Below are positions 6,840-15,377 of a stretch of 61,178 nt of DNA, piece by piece. The stretch comes from Vibrio owensii CAIM 1854 = LMG 25443 (lineage in GTDB: Bacteria > Pseudomonadota > Gammaproteobacteria > Enterobacterales > Vibrionaceae): contig NZ_JPRD01000066.1 in the NCBI RefSeq assembly GCF_000817815.1, forward strand, positions 1 to 61,178, given 5' to 3'. The notes below the pieces were generated by a model. It was not told the DNA's origin. It searched no databases and saw only the letters and a program-made list of their open reading frames with translations. The position numbers were made by a program, and so were the translations under genes. How positions within the stretch are numbered: position 1 is the first letter of the stretch; the number at the start of each line of letters is the position of its first letter.

Positions 6840-8084
6840 TCACCCTGCGGCACGGCGCTTGACTCTACGTTTAATATTCTGCTCTTTCACCATGTAATCA
6901 AACAACGGCGCAAACAAGTTAGCGAACAAAATGGCAAGCATGATGCCCTCTGGGTAAGCAGGGTTGAGCACTCGGATAAATATCGTCATCACACCAATCA
7001 AGATCCCGTAAGCCCATTTACCACCATTGGTGAAGGCAGCCGATACGGGGTCTGTCGCCATAAAGAAAGTACCAAACGCGACACCACCAATCACAAAGTG
7101 CCAATAGAAAGGCATAGAGAACATAGGATTCGTATTCGAACCAATAGCATTAAGCAGTAACGACGTCACGGCTAAGCCAACAAAGACACCCGCAACAATC
7201 CGCCACGAAGCGATCTTCATAAAGATCAGCACCAGACCTGTAAGCGCGATCAGCAGGGTCGAGACTTCTCCCATAGAACCCGGCAAATTACCGACGAAAG
7301 CGTCCATCCAAGAGATAGGTTGGCCTGTCATATTGTTGGTCAAAGCGCTCTGACCACCTTCGTACCATTGGCTAAGAGGGGTTGCACCAGAGTAGCCATC
7401 AGCCGAAACCCAAACGGCGCCGCCAGACATATTCGCAGGATAGGCGAAGTACAAGAACGCACGCCCTGCCAATGCGGGGTTTAAGAAGTTACGTCCCGTG
7501 CCACCGAAGATCTCTTTCGCTACCACGATACCAAAAGTGATACCCAGTGCGGCTTGCCACAACGGAATGGTAGGCGGGAGAATTAACGCAAACAGAATGG
7601 AGCTAACAAAGAAGCCTTCATTCACCTCGTGCTTGCGGACGATAGCAAACAGCACTTCCCAAAAACCGCCAACTACAAACACAGTCGCGTAGACAGGCAA
7701 AAAGTAGGTTGCACCGACCAGCATTTTACTCGCCCAACCCGCTTGGCTGGCCGCCTCTACTGAACCCCAAACCCAACTCAGCCCCCAAGAGGCATCAATG
7801 GCTTGTTGAGCGGCAGCTTGGTCAAGACCATAAAGCAGAGCATCGCTGGATTGCTGACCGATGTTATACATACCCCAAAACATCGCGGGGAATACGGCTA
7901 ACCACACCATGATCATGATGCGCTTCAAATCGATGCTGTCTCGAACATGGGTTACGCCGTGATTCACTTTACCTGGCGTATAAAAAAGGGTTTCAACAGC
8001 TTCGAAGAGTGGGTAGAACTTGTGGTACTGGCCTCCCGGTTCAAACTTTGGTGAGACCTTTTCAAAATAATGCTTCAGACTCAT
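6840..8084 (-). CDS. nqrB: Na+-translocating NADH:quinone reductase subunit B, solitary copy
   Basis: A 414-residue polytopic inner-membrane protein. It begins MSLKHYFEKVSPKFEPGGQY, has about ten hydrophobic segments, and has the covalent FMN site motif SGAT near residue 235 (Thr236 in V. cholerae NqrB). In the Na+-NQR complex, subunit B carries FMN and riboflavin and the quinone/Na+ pathway. A strong AGGAGGAG precedes the start. Length and the key threonine are intact, yet no nqrA, C, D, E or F is adjacent; neighbours are tnaC-tnaA and a cystatin-like gene. It is thus a paralogue separate from the standard nqr operon, possibly exchangeable with the main subunit or used with related RNF/NQR-type partners. 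Confidence 0.93.
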   Translation of the reverse strand: MSLKHYFEKVSPKFEPGGQYHKFYPLFEAVETLFYTPGKVNHGVTHVRDSIDLKRIMIMVWLAVFPAMFWGMYNIGQQSSDALLYGLDQAAAQQAIDASWGLSWVWGSVEAASQAGWASKMLVGATYFLPVYATVFVVGGFWEVLFAIVRKHEVNEGFFVSSILFALILPPTIPLWQAALGITFGIVVAKEIFGGTGRNFLNPALAGRAFLYFAYPANMSGGAVWVSADGYSGATPLSQWYEGGQSALTNNMTGQPISWMDAFVGNLPGSMGEVSTLLIALTGLVLIFMKIASWRIVAGVFVGLAVTSLLLNAIGSNTNPMFSMPFYWHFVIGGVAFGTFFMATDPVSAAFTNGGKWAYGILIGVMTIFIRVLNPAYPEGIMLAILFANLFAPLFDYMVKEQNIKRRVKRRAAG

Positions 8085-8253
8085 AACGTCTCCTCCTCTA
8101 AAGAATGTTACGAGCCGCTATCAAAAGCGATCGTTTTTAGCCTGTTTAACTCCCCCATTACGTATTTATCAGTTGGCACAGAAGACCTTGCTATTATGTA
8201 AACCGTGAAAGGCGTGCTTATACTCAATCAATAACAAAACAATGGAGTGGATT

Positions 8254-8661
8254 ATGAAGTTAAGGATGATGTGGACCGCGATGATGTCGTTGGCCGCTTT
8301 TTCATTTGCAGGTAATGCATTAGCCGTAGACAAGCAAATGTCTCCTGGTTTGAAGAAGAAAATGCAAGCCATCTGCGGCTCAAAAGGTGGTGTCCCTGGT
8401 GGTTGGCAAGTGGCGAAAGTGACACCGGATGCCGAGCGCTCGCTCAGCATGATTCTGCATCAAATGAATGCGACGGATAAGCTAAAACAAATTAATGATG
8501 TCAGAACTCAAATCGTCGGCGGTACACACTATGCGATGGAGTTCGAGCTTAAAGATGGAGAAGTCTGGAACGCAATTGTCCTGCACAGTGCTCGCGGCGA
8601 TTACATGATAGAAAGGCACGCCAAGAAAGGCGAACTCTGCCCTAAAGATGGCAGCTCCTAA
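8254..8661 (+). CDS. Secreted cystatin-like protein
   Basis: A 135-residue precursor with a Sec signal peptide (MKLRMMWTAMMSLAAFSFAGNALA, cleavage before VDKQ). The mature domain shows the cystatin pattern: a glycine-rich N-terminal trunk (GVPGGWQVAKV), a helix, and the QIVGG version of the QxVxG papain-binding loop, followed by the strand HYAMEFEL. Two cysteines (CGSKGG and ELCPKDG) could form a disulphide. Cystatins block papain-type cysteine proteases; in the periplasm it could restrain self or foreign proteases. The start is taken at 8254, with GGAG five bases upstream. Monocistronic with its own terminator. Confidence 0.75.
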   Translation: MKLRMMWTAMMSLAAFSFAGNALAVDKQMSPGLKKKMQAICGSKGGVPGGWQVAKVTPDAERSLSMILHQMNATDKLKQINDVRTQIVGGTHYAMEFELKDGEVWNAIVLHSARGDYMIERHAKKGELCPKDGSS

Positions 8662-8681
8662 TTCCCAGATTCAAATACAAT

Positions 8682-8705
8682 AAAGGCGACAGTTACGTCG
8701 CCTTT
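8682..8705. terminator. Bidirectional terminator
   Basis: Arms 8682-8690 and 8697-8705 form a perfect 9-bp stem with a 6-base loop and a T-rich tail on the plus strand. It separates the cystatin-like gene from the convergent lhgO. Confidence 0.85.
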
Positions 8706-8708
8706 GTT

Positions 8709-9935
8709 TTATACCGTTTTCGCCTCTATCTTCTCATTCACTTTATCGCAAATGTATTCCCCAATCGGCATTGCAGATGTCGCTGCAGGAGAGGGGGCGT
8801 TGCAAACATGCAGGCTTCTTGCGCTCTCGGCAAACAAAAAGTCATGAACCAAAGTGCCATCGGATAACACGGCTTGCGCACGAATACCCGCAGGATATGG
8901 TTTGAGATCTTCTACCTTGATGCTAGGGCAATATTTGTTGACCAACTTGAGGTAGCCCGGCTTCCACCACGAGTTCTTAAACTCATCCAGTCCGGTTTTT
9001 AGATGCTTTTGTGTCACCTTCCAGAAACCGGAGAAGCTCAGCATTTGCATGGTATCTTGCAGGCTAAAGTTAACCTTGTCGTACCCTTCTCGCTTCCAGC
9101 CTTGCACCGCGTTTGGACCGACGGTCACACTGCCGTCAATCATGCGAGTCAGGTGGACACCCAAGAAAGGCAAGTCAGGGTCTGGAATTGGATAAATAAG
9201 ATGATTCACCACCTGGTCGTGTTTGCTATCTAAGCGGTAGTATTCACCACGATAAGGAATGATTTGGAAATCGGTCGGAATAGACATCATCTTAGTCATG
9301 CGATCCGCCATCAAGCCGCTGCAAGTGACCAAGAATTTGGCATTGAGCTGCATCGTTTGACCGTCTGAAATGCAGGTCAGTTGGACTTCTTCATCCTTCT
9401 CTTCGGCAGCCACAACTTTGGTCCTAAGGCTGATTTGCCCTCCGAGCTTTTTGAACTCTTCCGCCATCTGCTCAGTGACCAAACGATAATCGACAATACT
9501 GGTGGTTTTGACATAAATCGCGCCCAAGCCCGTGATGTTTGGCTCAGCGAGTTTAAGCTGAACTTCATCGAGTAGCTTTACGTCAATGCCGTTGACATGG
9601 CAGCGCTCATAGAGGGCATTCATGCGTTCGACTTCTTGCTCATTGGTCGCAACCAATAACTTGCCACAGTTCTCCACCGGAATACCGTGCTCAGCACAGA
9701 ACGAAATAGTTCGCTCTACCCCGCGCTTACAAAAATCGGCTTTTAAGCTGCCCGGAGCATAGTACACCCCGGCATGAATCACGCCGCTATTGTGTCCGGT
9801 TTGGTGCTTGGCAAAACCGGACTCTTTCTCAACCAATAAAATGGATTTGTTTGGGTGACGTTGCTGCAGTTGCCATGCCGTCGACACACCAACGATACCG
9901 CCACCGACAATGATGTAGTCATAGACTGATTTCAT
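8709..9935 (-). CDS. lhgO: L-2-hydroxyglutarate oxidase / FAD-dependent oxidoreductase
   Basis: A 408-residue flavoprotein that oxidises L-2-hydroxyglutarate to 2-oxoglutarate and passes electrons to the membrane quinone pool. It has the N-terminal FAD motif IIVGGGIVGVSTAWQL, HQTGHNSGVIHAGVYY after it (typical of LhgO/YgaF), and a C-terminal domain with the second FAD-contact segment (GIRAQAVLSDGTLVHDF). The start is at 9933-9935 behind AGAGGT; a longer frame reaching into the transporter gene is not used. It begins 8 bases after the TRAP permease stop, so the three genes receptor-permease-oxidase form one operon, suggesting that the transporter imports the oxidase substrate or a precursor. 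Confidence 0.92.
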   Translation of the reverse strand: MKSVYDYIIVGGGIVGVSTAWQLQQRHPNKSILLVEKESGFAKHQTGHNSGVIHAGVYYAPGSLKADFCKRGVERTISFCAEHGIPVENCGKLLVATNEQEVERMNALYERCHVNGIDVKLLDEVQLKLAEPNITGLGAIYVKTTSIVDYRLVTEQMAEEFKKLGGQISLRTKVVAAEEKDEEVQLTCISDGQTMQLNAKFLVTCSGLMADRMTKMMSIPTDFQIIPYRGEYYRLDSKHDQVVNHLIYPIPDPDLPFLGVHLTRMIDGSVTVGPNAVQGWKREGYDKVNFSLQDTMQMLSFSGFWKVTQKHLKTGLDEFKNSWWKPGYLKLVNKYCPSIKVEDLKPYPAGIRAQAVLSDGTLVHDFLFAESARSLHVCNAPSPAATSAMPIGEYICDKVNEKIEAKTV

Positions 9936-9943
9936 ACGACCTC

Positions 9944-12067
9944 TTATAAAACCGATAGTTGAGATTGTTGCAATTTGAACTTGCGACCACTGTAAATGAA
10001 TACCGCGACAAATACCGCGCAGCTTGCCACACGAAGCAACATTGGGATGTCGTGCCAAACCAGCAATGTACCCACCACTACCAACAAGAGACGCGTCAGA
10101 ATGTTTAGAGGACCTTCCAAGTAACCTTCAATCGCACCAATCAATGCATAGGTTCCGATGATGGCGAAGAAGCCCACGGTAATTACCGACGTTACATCCC
10201 AACTTACTAAGCCTGTGTAAGCAATCAGCAGCGGTACAAGATACAAACCTTTAGCGATTTTCCATGCCATCAAACCGGTACGCATTGGCGGTGTTTTCGC
10301 GATGGTTGCCGCAGCAAAGGCGGTCAAACACACTGGAGGCGTAACGTTGCTGTCTTGCGATAACCAGAAGATGATGAGGTGAGCAGCCAGCAATGCCAAG
10401 CCTACCGCTTCCATACCCAAACTTTGCTCTAATAGAGTTTCCATAAAGTCCGCAGGCACTAGCGCCACCATTTCTTTTGCGGTTTCCAACGTCATTGGTG
10501 CGTTAAGCAGTTCCAGCTTTTCTGGCGCCGCCAACATAAAAATGGCTTTTGCTTGTTCAGGCAGTTGACCCGACACCATCAATTCAAGCAATTGGTTTTC
10601 CGCAATTAACTTGTAAAGCGCAGGGGCAGACAGAGTACCCAATACAATATACGCCGCTGTCACAGGTAAACCCATACCTAAAACAAGAGAAGCGAGCGCA
10701 ATCAGAACGATCATGATGAACAAGTCGCCATTCGCCCAACCGTCGATCATCAGTGAGAACGTGTTGCCGATACCCGTTGTGCTGATCACATTGATCACCA
10801 GACCAATACCCACCAGCAATACGGCAGTTGTCGCCATGTTTTTCGCGCCTTGCGAAAGTGCTTCGATGATCGCTTTTGGTCCCATCTTGTGATCTTTCGA
10901 GAACCAAGACGCCACCACCACTGAGATGATCGACAAGCCCGCGGCGTAAGTCGGTGTAAAACCTTGAACCAACAAAGTAACCAATACCGCCAGCGGGATA
11001 AGGTTGTGCCAACCGCTGATCAGCACTTTCAGTAGAGATTCATCGCTGGTCGTGATTTTTTGAACGCCGCTGCGTTTAGCTTCAATACGCACAAAGAACG
11101 CCACAGACAAGAAATAGATAAGAGCAGGAATGAAAGAAACTGCGATGATATCGACATAAGGAATTTGCGTGTAAGACGCCATGATGAAAGCACCCGCCCC
11201 CATCACTGGTGGCATCAACTGACCACCTGTCGACGCTGCAGCTTCAACCCCCGCCGCAAAGCGCGAAGGAAAACCTGCTTTTTGCATTAAAGGAATACTG
11301 ATAACACCGGTGGAAACCGTATTTGCCACACTAGAGCCCGATACTGAGCCCATCAAACCGGAGCCAATCACCGCAATAAAACCCGGACCGCCGATGATTT
11401 TTCCAGCCGCAGCACGAGCCACATTGATGATGTAATCACCAACACCAGAGCGCACAAGAAACGCACCAAACAGAATGAACATGAATACGAAAGTCCAGCT
11501 GATGCGCGAGATAGAACCAAACATGCCCTCGGAAGAATAGAAGCTACGGTAGAGCAAGGTTTCCATGCTCAAACCCGGGAAGTGGAAAATACCTGTCGCC
11601 CACTTACCCCAAAGCACAACGTAGCTTAAACACACCACAATCAGCACTGGAATAAACCAACCCATGGTGCGTCGAATCAGCTCAATAACAATCAGGATTG
11701 CCATGATGGCGAAGACCCAATCGCTGGTCACAAACTTCACACCGCGTTCATATAGCGCATCTTCGGCATAGGGAATGTAGAGCAAACACGCGACCGCGCC
11801 CATGGCAATCAACACATCGATGCCGAGTGCAATCTTACTCTGCTTGAGAGAGATATGAGCCGGATACCAAAGCGCACAAATCACCGCAAAGCCAGCAAAG
11901 TGGGTCGCGGAAATCCATAACTCTGGTAACGTCGATAAGGTATTAAACCAAATGTGCAAAGCAGACAACACCACGCCAAACACTGTAATTGTGGTGGTTA
12001 CCCACGGAAAATCAGTGCGTGTGGGCAGCTCAAACTTCTGCAATTCCTTTTCTATTGAGTCGCTCAT
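9944..12067 (-). CDS. TRAP transporter permease, fused 4TM/12TM (TAXI type)
   Basis: About 707 residues with a small N-terminal membrane domain (DctQ part, about residues 20-170) fused to the large DctM domain, which carries the repeated LxxGxxMGSVSGSSVANT and GMGLPVTAAYIVLG motifs. Fused permeases go with TAXI-type receptors, and one is encoded immediately upstream. It uses the Na+ or H+ gradient to import a small carboxylate captured by the receptor. The start ATG (12065-12067) has GGAG six bases upstream; the earlier TTG is not needed. The next gene is lhgO, so a 2-hydroxy acid or glutamate-like substrate is likely, but the substrate is inferred. Confidence 0.93.
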   Translation of the reverse strand: MSDSIEKELQKFELPTRTDFPWVTTTITVFGVVLSALHIWFNTLSTLPELWISATHFAGFAVICALWYPAHISLKQSKIALGIDVLIAMGAVACLLYIPYAEDALYERGVKFVTSDWVFAIMAILIVIELIRRTMGWFIPVLIVVCLSYVVLWGKWATGIFHFPGLSMETLLYRSFYSSEGMFGSISRISWTFVFMFILFGAFLVRSGVGDYIINVARAAAGKIIGGPGFIAVIGSGLMGSVSGSSVANTVSTGVISIPLMQKAGFPSRFAAGVEAAASTGGQLMPPVMGAGAFIMASYTQIPYVDIIAVSFIPALIYFLSVAFFVRIEAKRSGVQKITTSDESLLKVLISGWHNLIPLAVLVTLLVQGFTPTYAAGLSIISVVVASWFSKDHKMGPKAIIEALSQGAKNMATTAVLLVGIGLVINVISTTGIGNTFSLMIDGWANGDLFIMIVLIALASLVLGMGLPVTAAYIVLGTLSAPALYKLIAENQLLELMVSGQLPEQAKAIFMLAAPEKLELLNAPMTLETAKEMVALVPADFMETLLEQSLGMEAVGLALLAAHLIIFWLSQDSNVTPPVCLTAFAAATIAKTPPMRTGLMAWKIAKGLYLVPLLIAYTGLVSWDVTSVITVGFFAIIGTYALIGAIEGYLEGPLNILTRLLLVVVGTLLVWHDIPMLLRVASCAVFVAVFIYSGRKFKLQQSQLSVL

Positions 12068-12123
12068 CTCATACTCCAAGCTCTGGCGGCTTTTTCCATC
12101 TTAGAAATCGGTAGGGATAAAAT

Positions 12124-12145
12124 GCCCCGAGCCGAAACTCGGGGC
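12124..12145 (-). terminator. Intra-operon hairpin between receptor and permease
   Basis: Arms 12124-12131 and 12138-12145 form an 8-bp GC-rich stem with a short T-containing tail on the minus strand. Such partial terminators commonly allow a higher level of binding protein than of permease. Confidence 0.6.
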
Positions 12146-12155
12146 GAAGTAGGCG

Positions 12156-13166
12156 TTATTTCGCCATTAGGTCTGATGGGATTTCGATGCCCATTTCTTT
12201 GTAGTAACGCGCCGCGCCTGGGTGAAGAGGCACTGGCAAGCCAGCAATCGCTTTCTCAATCGCCATTGCTTTTGTTGCTTTGTGGATGCCTTGTAGGAAA
12301 GGCAGGTTCTCGTAGATCGCTTTGGTTAGCTGGTAAACGTCTTCTTCCGAGATATCTTCACGAACTGCCAAGAAGTTTGGCTGTGCAATGGTAGTGATCG
12401 GCTTATCTAGACCTGGATACGTGTTCGCAGGAATTTCGTACTTCGTCCATAGGTTGTAGTTACCGTTCGCCTCTTTGATTTGCTCGTCAGTAAACGAAAG
12501 AATCGAAATGTCTTTACCCAACGCAGCAAAAGCTTGAGTAACCGCACCAACAGGTACACCTGCAGGCGTGTTCATGCCGTCAATGGTACCGTTTTGAAGT
12601 GCGCTCGCGCTGCCGCCGTAGCCCATGTAAGCAAGATTGAATTTATCAGGGTCTACCTTCAGACCTTTCATGATTTGGCGACCCGAGTTCTCAGTACCAG
12701 AGTTCTTCTTACCGATAGAGAACTTCTTGCCATCTAGGTTGTTCAGGTCAGTCACTGTGCCAGTTTTTGCTAAGTCAGAGCGAACAATAAAGTGCTCAAC
12801 GTTTTGCCACAGCATAGAGACTGAACGTAGTTGTTCTTGACGACCGCTCTTCTCATAAGGACCTTCACCAGACCAAGCCCACGCACCATAAAGACCTTGT
12901 AGAATCGCGAACTGTGCTTCGTTTTCGTTCAGCAGTTTGACGTTTTCACCAGAGCCCGCAGAGCTGATAGCAGAAAGGGAGAAGTGGTGCTTTGGTGCCA
13001 ATTTCACTTTGCTTAACGTCGCCAGTGCTACGCCCACAGGGTAGTAAGTACCACCTGTCGATGCCGTTGCAAGAATGTAGCTACGATCTTCTGCCGCAGC
13101 ATTAGCAGCAATACCAAAAGAAGTCACAGCGACAGCCAAAGCTTTTACCAGCTTGTTCATTTTCAT
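12156..13166 (-). CDS. TAXI-family TRAP solute receptor, periplasmic
   Basis: A 336-residue periplasmic binding protein with a signal peptide (MKMNKLVKALAVAVTSFGIAANAAA). It has the TAXI hallmarks YILATASTGGTYYPVG at the mature N-terminus, the SSAGSGENVKLLNENEAQFAILQG segment and a GGSASALQNGTIDG loop. It delivers a small carboxylate (family members bind glutamate or related acids) to the fused permease encoded next. First gene of the operon; about 65 bases of leader separate it from a sigma-54-type promoter. Confidence 0.93.
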   Translation of the reverse strand: MKMNKLVKALAVAVTSFGIAANAAAEDRSYILATASTGGTYYPVGVALATLSKVKLAPKHHFSLSAISSAGSGENVKLLNENEAQFAILQGLYGAWAWSGEGPYEKSGRQEQLRSVSMLWQNVEHFIVRSDLAKTGTVTDLNNLDGKKFSIGKKNSGTENSGRQIMKGLKVDPDKFNLAYMGYGGSASALQNGTIDGMNTPAGVPVGAVTQAFAALGKDISILSFTDEQIKEANGNYNLWTKYEIPANTYPGLDKPITTIAQPNFLAVREDISEEDVYQLTKAIYENLPFLQGIHKATKAMAIEKAIAGLPVPLHPGAARYYKEMGIEIPSDLMAK

Positions 13167-13243
13167 TATTACTCTCCGTGTAGTCGTTTCACGATTGGGG
13201 ATTTACATCATGGTAAATCTTTATTAACAACAAATTCCCAAGA

Positions 13244-13258
13244 GCAATTGAAATGCCA
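13244..13258 (-). promoter_or_regulatory. Sigma-54 (RpoN) promoter of the TAXI-TRAP-lhgO operon
   Basis: On the minus strand the sequence reads TGGCAT, five bases, TTGC, matching the -24/-12 consensus TGGCAC-N5-TTGC with one change. It is correctly oriented and about 80 bases upstream of the receptor start codon. A DctD-like sigma-54 activator gene lies about 2 kb away. This is a direct sequence match; function is inferred. Confidence 0.75.
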
Positions 13259-13344
13259 ACTTTTAAGTCATTGTATTTATTGACCTAAGCACAGAAAGAC
13301 ATCAAAAATGAGCAAAATTATGCTGATTTGGTAGCAAAGCGATG

Positions 13345-13358
13345 AGCAAGATCTTGCT
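13345..13358. promoter_or_regulatory. Perfect 14-bp palindrome, candidate enhancer for the DctD-like activator
   Basis: AGCAAGATCTTGCT is a perfect dyad centred about 100 bp upstream of the sigma-54 promoter, the distance range used by bacterial enhancer-binding proteins. It is the natural candidate for the upstream activation sequence of the regulator encoded at 15378-16727. Confidence 0.5.
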
Positions 13359-13748
13359 TATTCAAGAGGAGAAGGTTGCACGCCTAGATCGCAAAAGGTT
13401 AATGAAATGTGACCAACACGAAACAAATGCCTAATTCGCTAATAAGCAATATTTTGCCGATGCAATTTTGGATTGAACTGCAACTAATAAGCGTCTTAAC
13501 AATAAGAAGAAAAAGCGCATCATTCTAAACTGCTCACTTTATCAGCGGAGGTGTATAGCCTAAACGACTACAAATAGCACAAAAATACAGCAAAACAAGC
13601 CATGTTACAGAAATGAAAAGTCATTTATTCTGATTTTGAGTTTAAAAACCAGTTCGATCCACCAGTTCAGAAACAAACATTGACCGTATCAACTTATTTT
13701 CTACTTCGGGGTTGTGCCAATAGCCTCATGTTCGTTAGGGTAACTACA

Positions 13749-13781
13749 CACCAAGGCAAACGTATTCCTTGGTGCTTTTTT
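13749..13781 (+). terminator. Terminator-like hairpin upstream of the brnQ leader peptide
   Basis: Arms 13749-13756 and 13767-13774 pair perfectly (8 bp) and are followed by C and six T. It has the form of a strong intrinsic terminator, yet lies just before the leader ORF of brnQ. Either the brnQ promoter lies within or after it, or it is itself a regulated terminator. No gene ends nearby on this strand. Confidence 0.65.
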
Positions 13782-13798
13782 GTCACTAAGGATCACTC

Positions 13799-13894
13799 AT
13801 GTCAGCAACTGCGCAATCACAATTCGCTTTAAAACGCCCATCTGGCGTTGCTGCTGCGATCCTCCTGCTCTCTCTGGAACTGATTCAGAGCTGA
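13799..13894 (+). CDS. Leucine-rich leader peptide of brnQ (putative attenuation peptide)
   Basis: A 31-codon ORF with AAGGA six bases before its ATG, ending in TGA, 108 bases upstream of brnQ. Its C-terminal third is AAAILLLSLELIQS, with Ile-Leu-Leu-Leu in four consecutive codons (ATC CTC CTG CTC) and two more Leu and one Ile shortly after, as in leu/ilv leader peptides. The stop codon overlaps the first of three mutually exclusive RNA segments. Stalling on leucine codons could therefore select between stems and tune expression of the branched-chain amino acid transporter. I know of no described homologue; the call rests on position, codon content and structure. Confidence 0.6.
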   Translation: MSATAQSQFALKRPSGVAAAILLLSLELIQS

Positions 13895-13938
13895 CAGGCT
13901 ATATCTAAACTTTCTGTCAGCTTGAGAAGAAGCTGACG
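13889..13938 (+). promoter_or_regulatory. Alternative stem system between leader peptide and brnQ
   Basis: Segment 1 (13889-13897), segment 2 (13914-13922) and segment 3 (13930-13937) are such that 2 pairs perfectly with 1 (9 bp) or with 3 (8 bp, using 13916-13923), not both. Segment 1 overlaps the leader stop codon, so ribosome position decides. Neither stem has a U-run, so the outcome may be Rho-dependent termination or translational control rather than intrinsic termination. Confidence 0.5.
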
Positions 13939-14002
13939 GGAACACCACATACTCCTCCCATTCCTTTCAGTTTCTTCCAAGCGAAACATAAGAGGAATAA
14001 CA

Positions 14003-15313
14003 ATGTTAAGCGCACGCAATATCGCCGCTTTGGGCTTCATGACTTTCGCCATGTACTTAGGCGCGGGTAACCTGATCTTCCCTCCATTTTTGGGTTACCA
14101 AGCAGGTGAAAACTTTCTGAGCGGGATGTCTGGCTTCCTCTTAACGGGCGTAGGTCTGCCTGCAATGGCACTGGTGATGGTCGCTATCGTAAACGGTTCA
14201 GACAAATTAACCGCCGCCCTACCTAAACCTTTGGCGACCAGTTTTTGGGTAATGGTATTTATCGTGATTGGTCCTGCGTTCGTGATCCCACGTGCGATTA
14301 CCGTCGCTTACCAATTTAGCTTTGCACCAATGTTTGGTGATGCCGCTTTGGTACCTTTCACAATTGCTTTCTGTGTTATCACCATTTTGTTTGCGCTATA
14401 CCCGGGCAAGTTAGTCGACAACCTAGGCAAGATCTTAACCCCGGCATTGATGGCTATTTTAATGATCATGTCTGTAACCGCTCTGGTTTATCCAGCCGGC
14501 GAGCTTACTACTGCAACGGGACCATATGTATCTGGCGCATTTGCTGAAGGCTTAACCCAAGGCTACATGACCATGGACGCGCTAGGTTCTATCGGTTTTG
14601 GTTGGATCATCTTCCGAGCGATTCGCAGCATGGGTGTGGATTGTCCGAAAGCCACCGCAAAATACACGCTAATCGCAGCTTTGATGTACGCAGTTGCCAT
14701 GGCATTTGTCTACATCTCATTGGCTTACATTGGTTCGACAAGCTCATACTTGGGTTCTGAGTTCAGTAATGGCGGCGACATTTTAACGGCATTCACCTTC
14801 AGCCACTTCGGCGCATTTGGCTCACTATTACTAGGTGCCGTGATGGTATTAGCGTGTTTGACTACTGCTATCGGCGTAACCACAGCAGGCAGTGAGTTTT
14901 ACGACAACACTTTCAGCAAAGTGAACTACAAAGGCTGCGTTATCACGACCATGGTATTGGCAGGTTTGATCGCTAACGTAGGTCTAGAGCAGCTATTGGC
15001 TATCACATTACCTGCGGTTGTAGCGCTTCACCCAGTAGCGATTGCGTTGATGATCATGGCACCAGTGCGCAACAAGATGTCGCAAATCATGGTGGTCGCG
15101 ACGGCGTTCACTGCTCTAACGTTTGGTTGTGTTGATGCGCTGCACATCCTAGGTTACATGCCAGAAGCCGCAAACCAATGGTTAGACAGCAACATGCCGC
15201 TGTACCACTACTTTGCAAGCTGGATTGTTCCAACCATTGCGATGGTGATTGTGGGTGTAGTCTTTACCCGCAAGGCAAACCAACAACAAGCCGAGTTGGT
15301 AAACCAAGCCTAG
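14003..15313 (+). CDS. brnQ: Branched-chain amino acid transport system II carrier protein
   Basis: A 436-residue inner-membrane Na+-coupled symporter for Leu, Ile and Val. It begins with the family-defining segment FMTFAMYLGAGNLIFPPFLGYQAG and has about twelve hydrophobic helices to the C-terminus. AGAGGA precedes the ATG. It is monocistronic, with a strong terminator after it and a leucine-rich leader peptide before it, so supply of branched-chain amino acids probably sets expression. Length is normal for BrnQ. Confidence 0.96.
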   Translation: MLSARNIAALGFMTFAMYLGAGNLIFPPFLGYQAGENFLSGMSGFLLTGVGLPAMALVMVAIVNGSDKLTAALPKPLATSFWVMVFIVIGPAFVIPRAITVAYQFSFAPMFGDAALVPFTIAFCVITILFALYPGKLVDNLGKILTPALMAILMIMSVTALVYPAGELTTATGPYVSGAFAEGLTQGYMTMDALGSIGFGWIIFRAIRSMGVDCPKATAKYTLIAALMYAVAMAFVYISLAYIGSTSSYLGSEFSNGGDILTAFTFSHFGAFGSLLLGAVMVLACLTTAIGVTTAGSEFYDNTFSKVNYKGCVITTMVLAGLIANVGLEQLLAITLPAVVALHPVAIALMIMAPVRNKMSQIMVVATAFTALTFGCVDALHILGYMPEAANQWLDSNMPLYHYFASWIVPTIAMVIVGVVFTRKANQQQAELVNQA

Positions 15314-15347
15314 ATTGGCAAGTACCTTAACAAATAAGTACCTCAAC

Positions 15348-15377
15348 AAAAAACGGCTTCCTCAGAAGCCGTTTTTT
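15348..15377. terminator. Bidirectional terminator
   Basis: A 13-bp stem (15348-15360 with 15365-15377) with a 4-base loop, A6 on one side and T6 on the other, between brnQ and the convergent response regulator. Confidence 0.92.

Noticed and set aside
10584..11012. 142-codon ORF within the TRAP permease
   Set aside because: Same-strand, out-of-frame shadow of the permease with Cys/Arg-rich, non-protein-like sequence.
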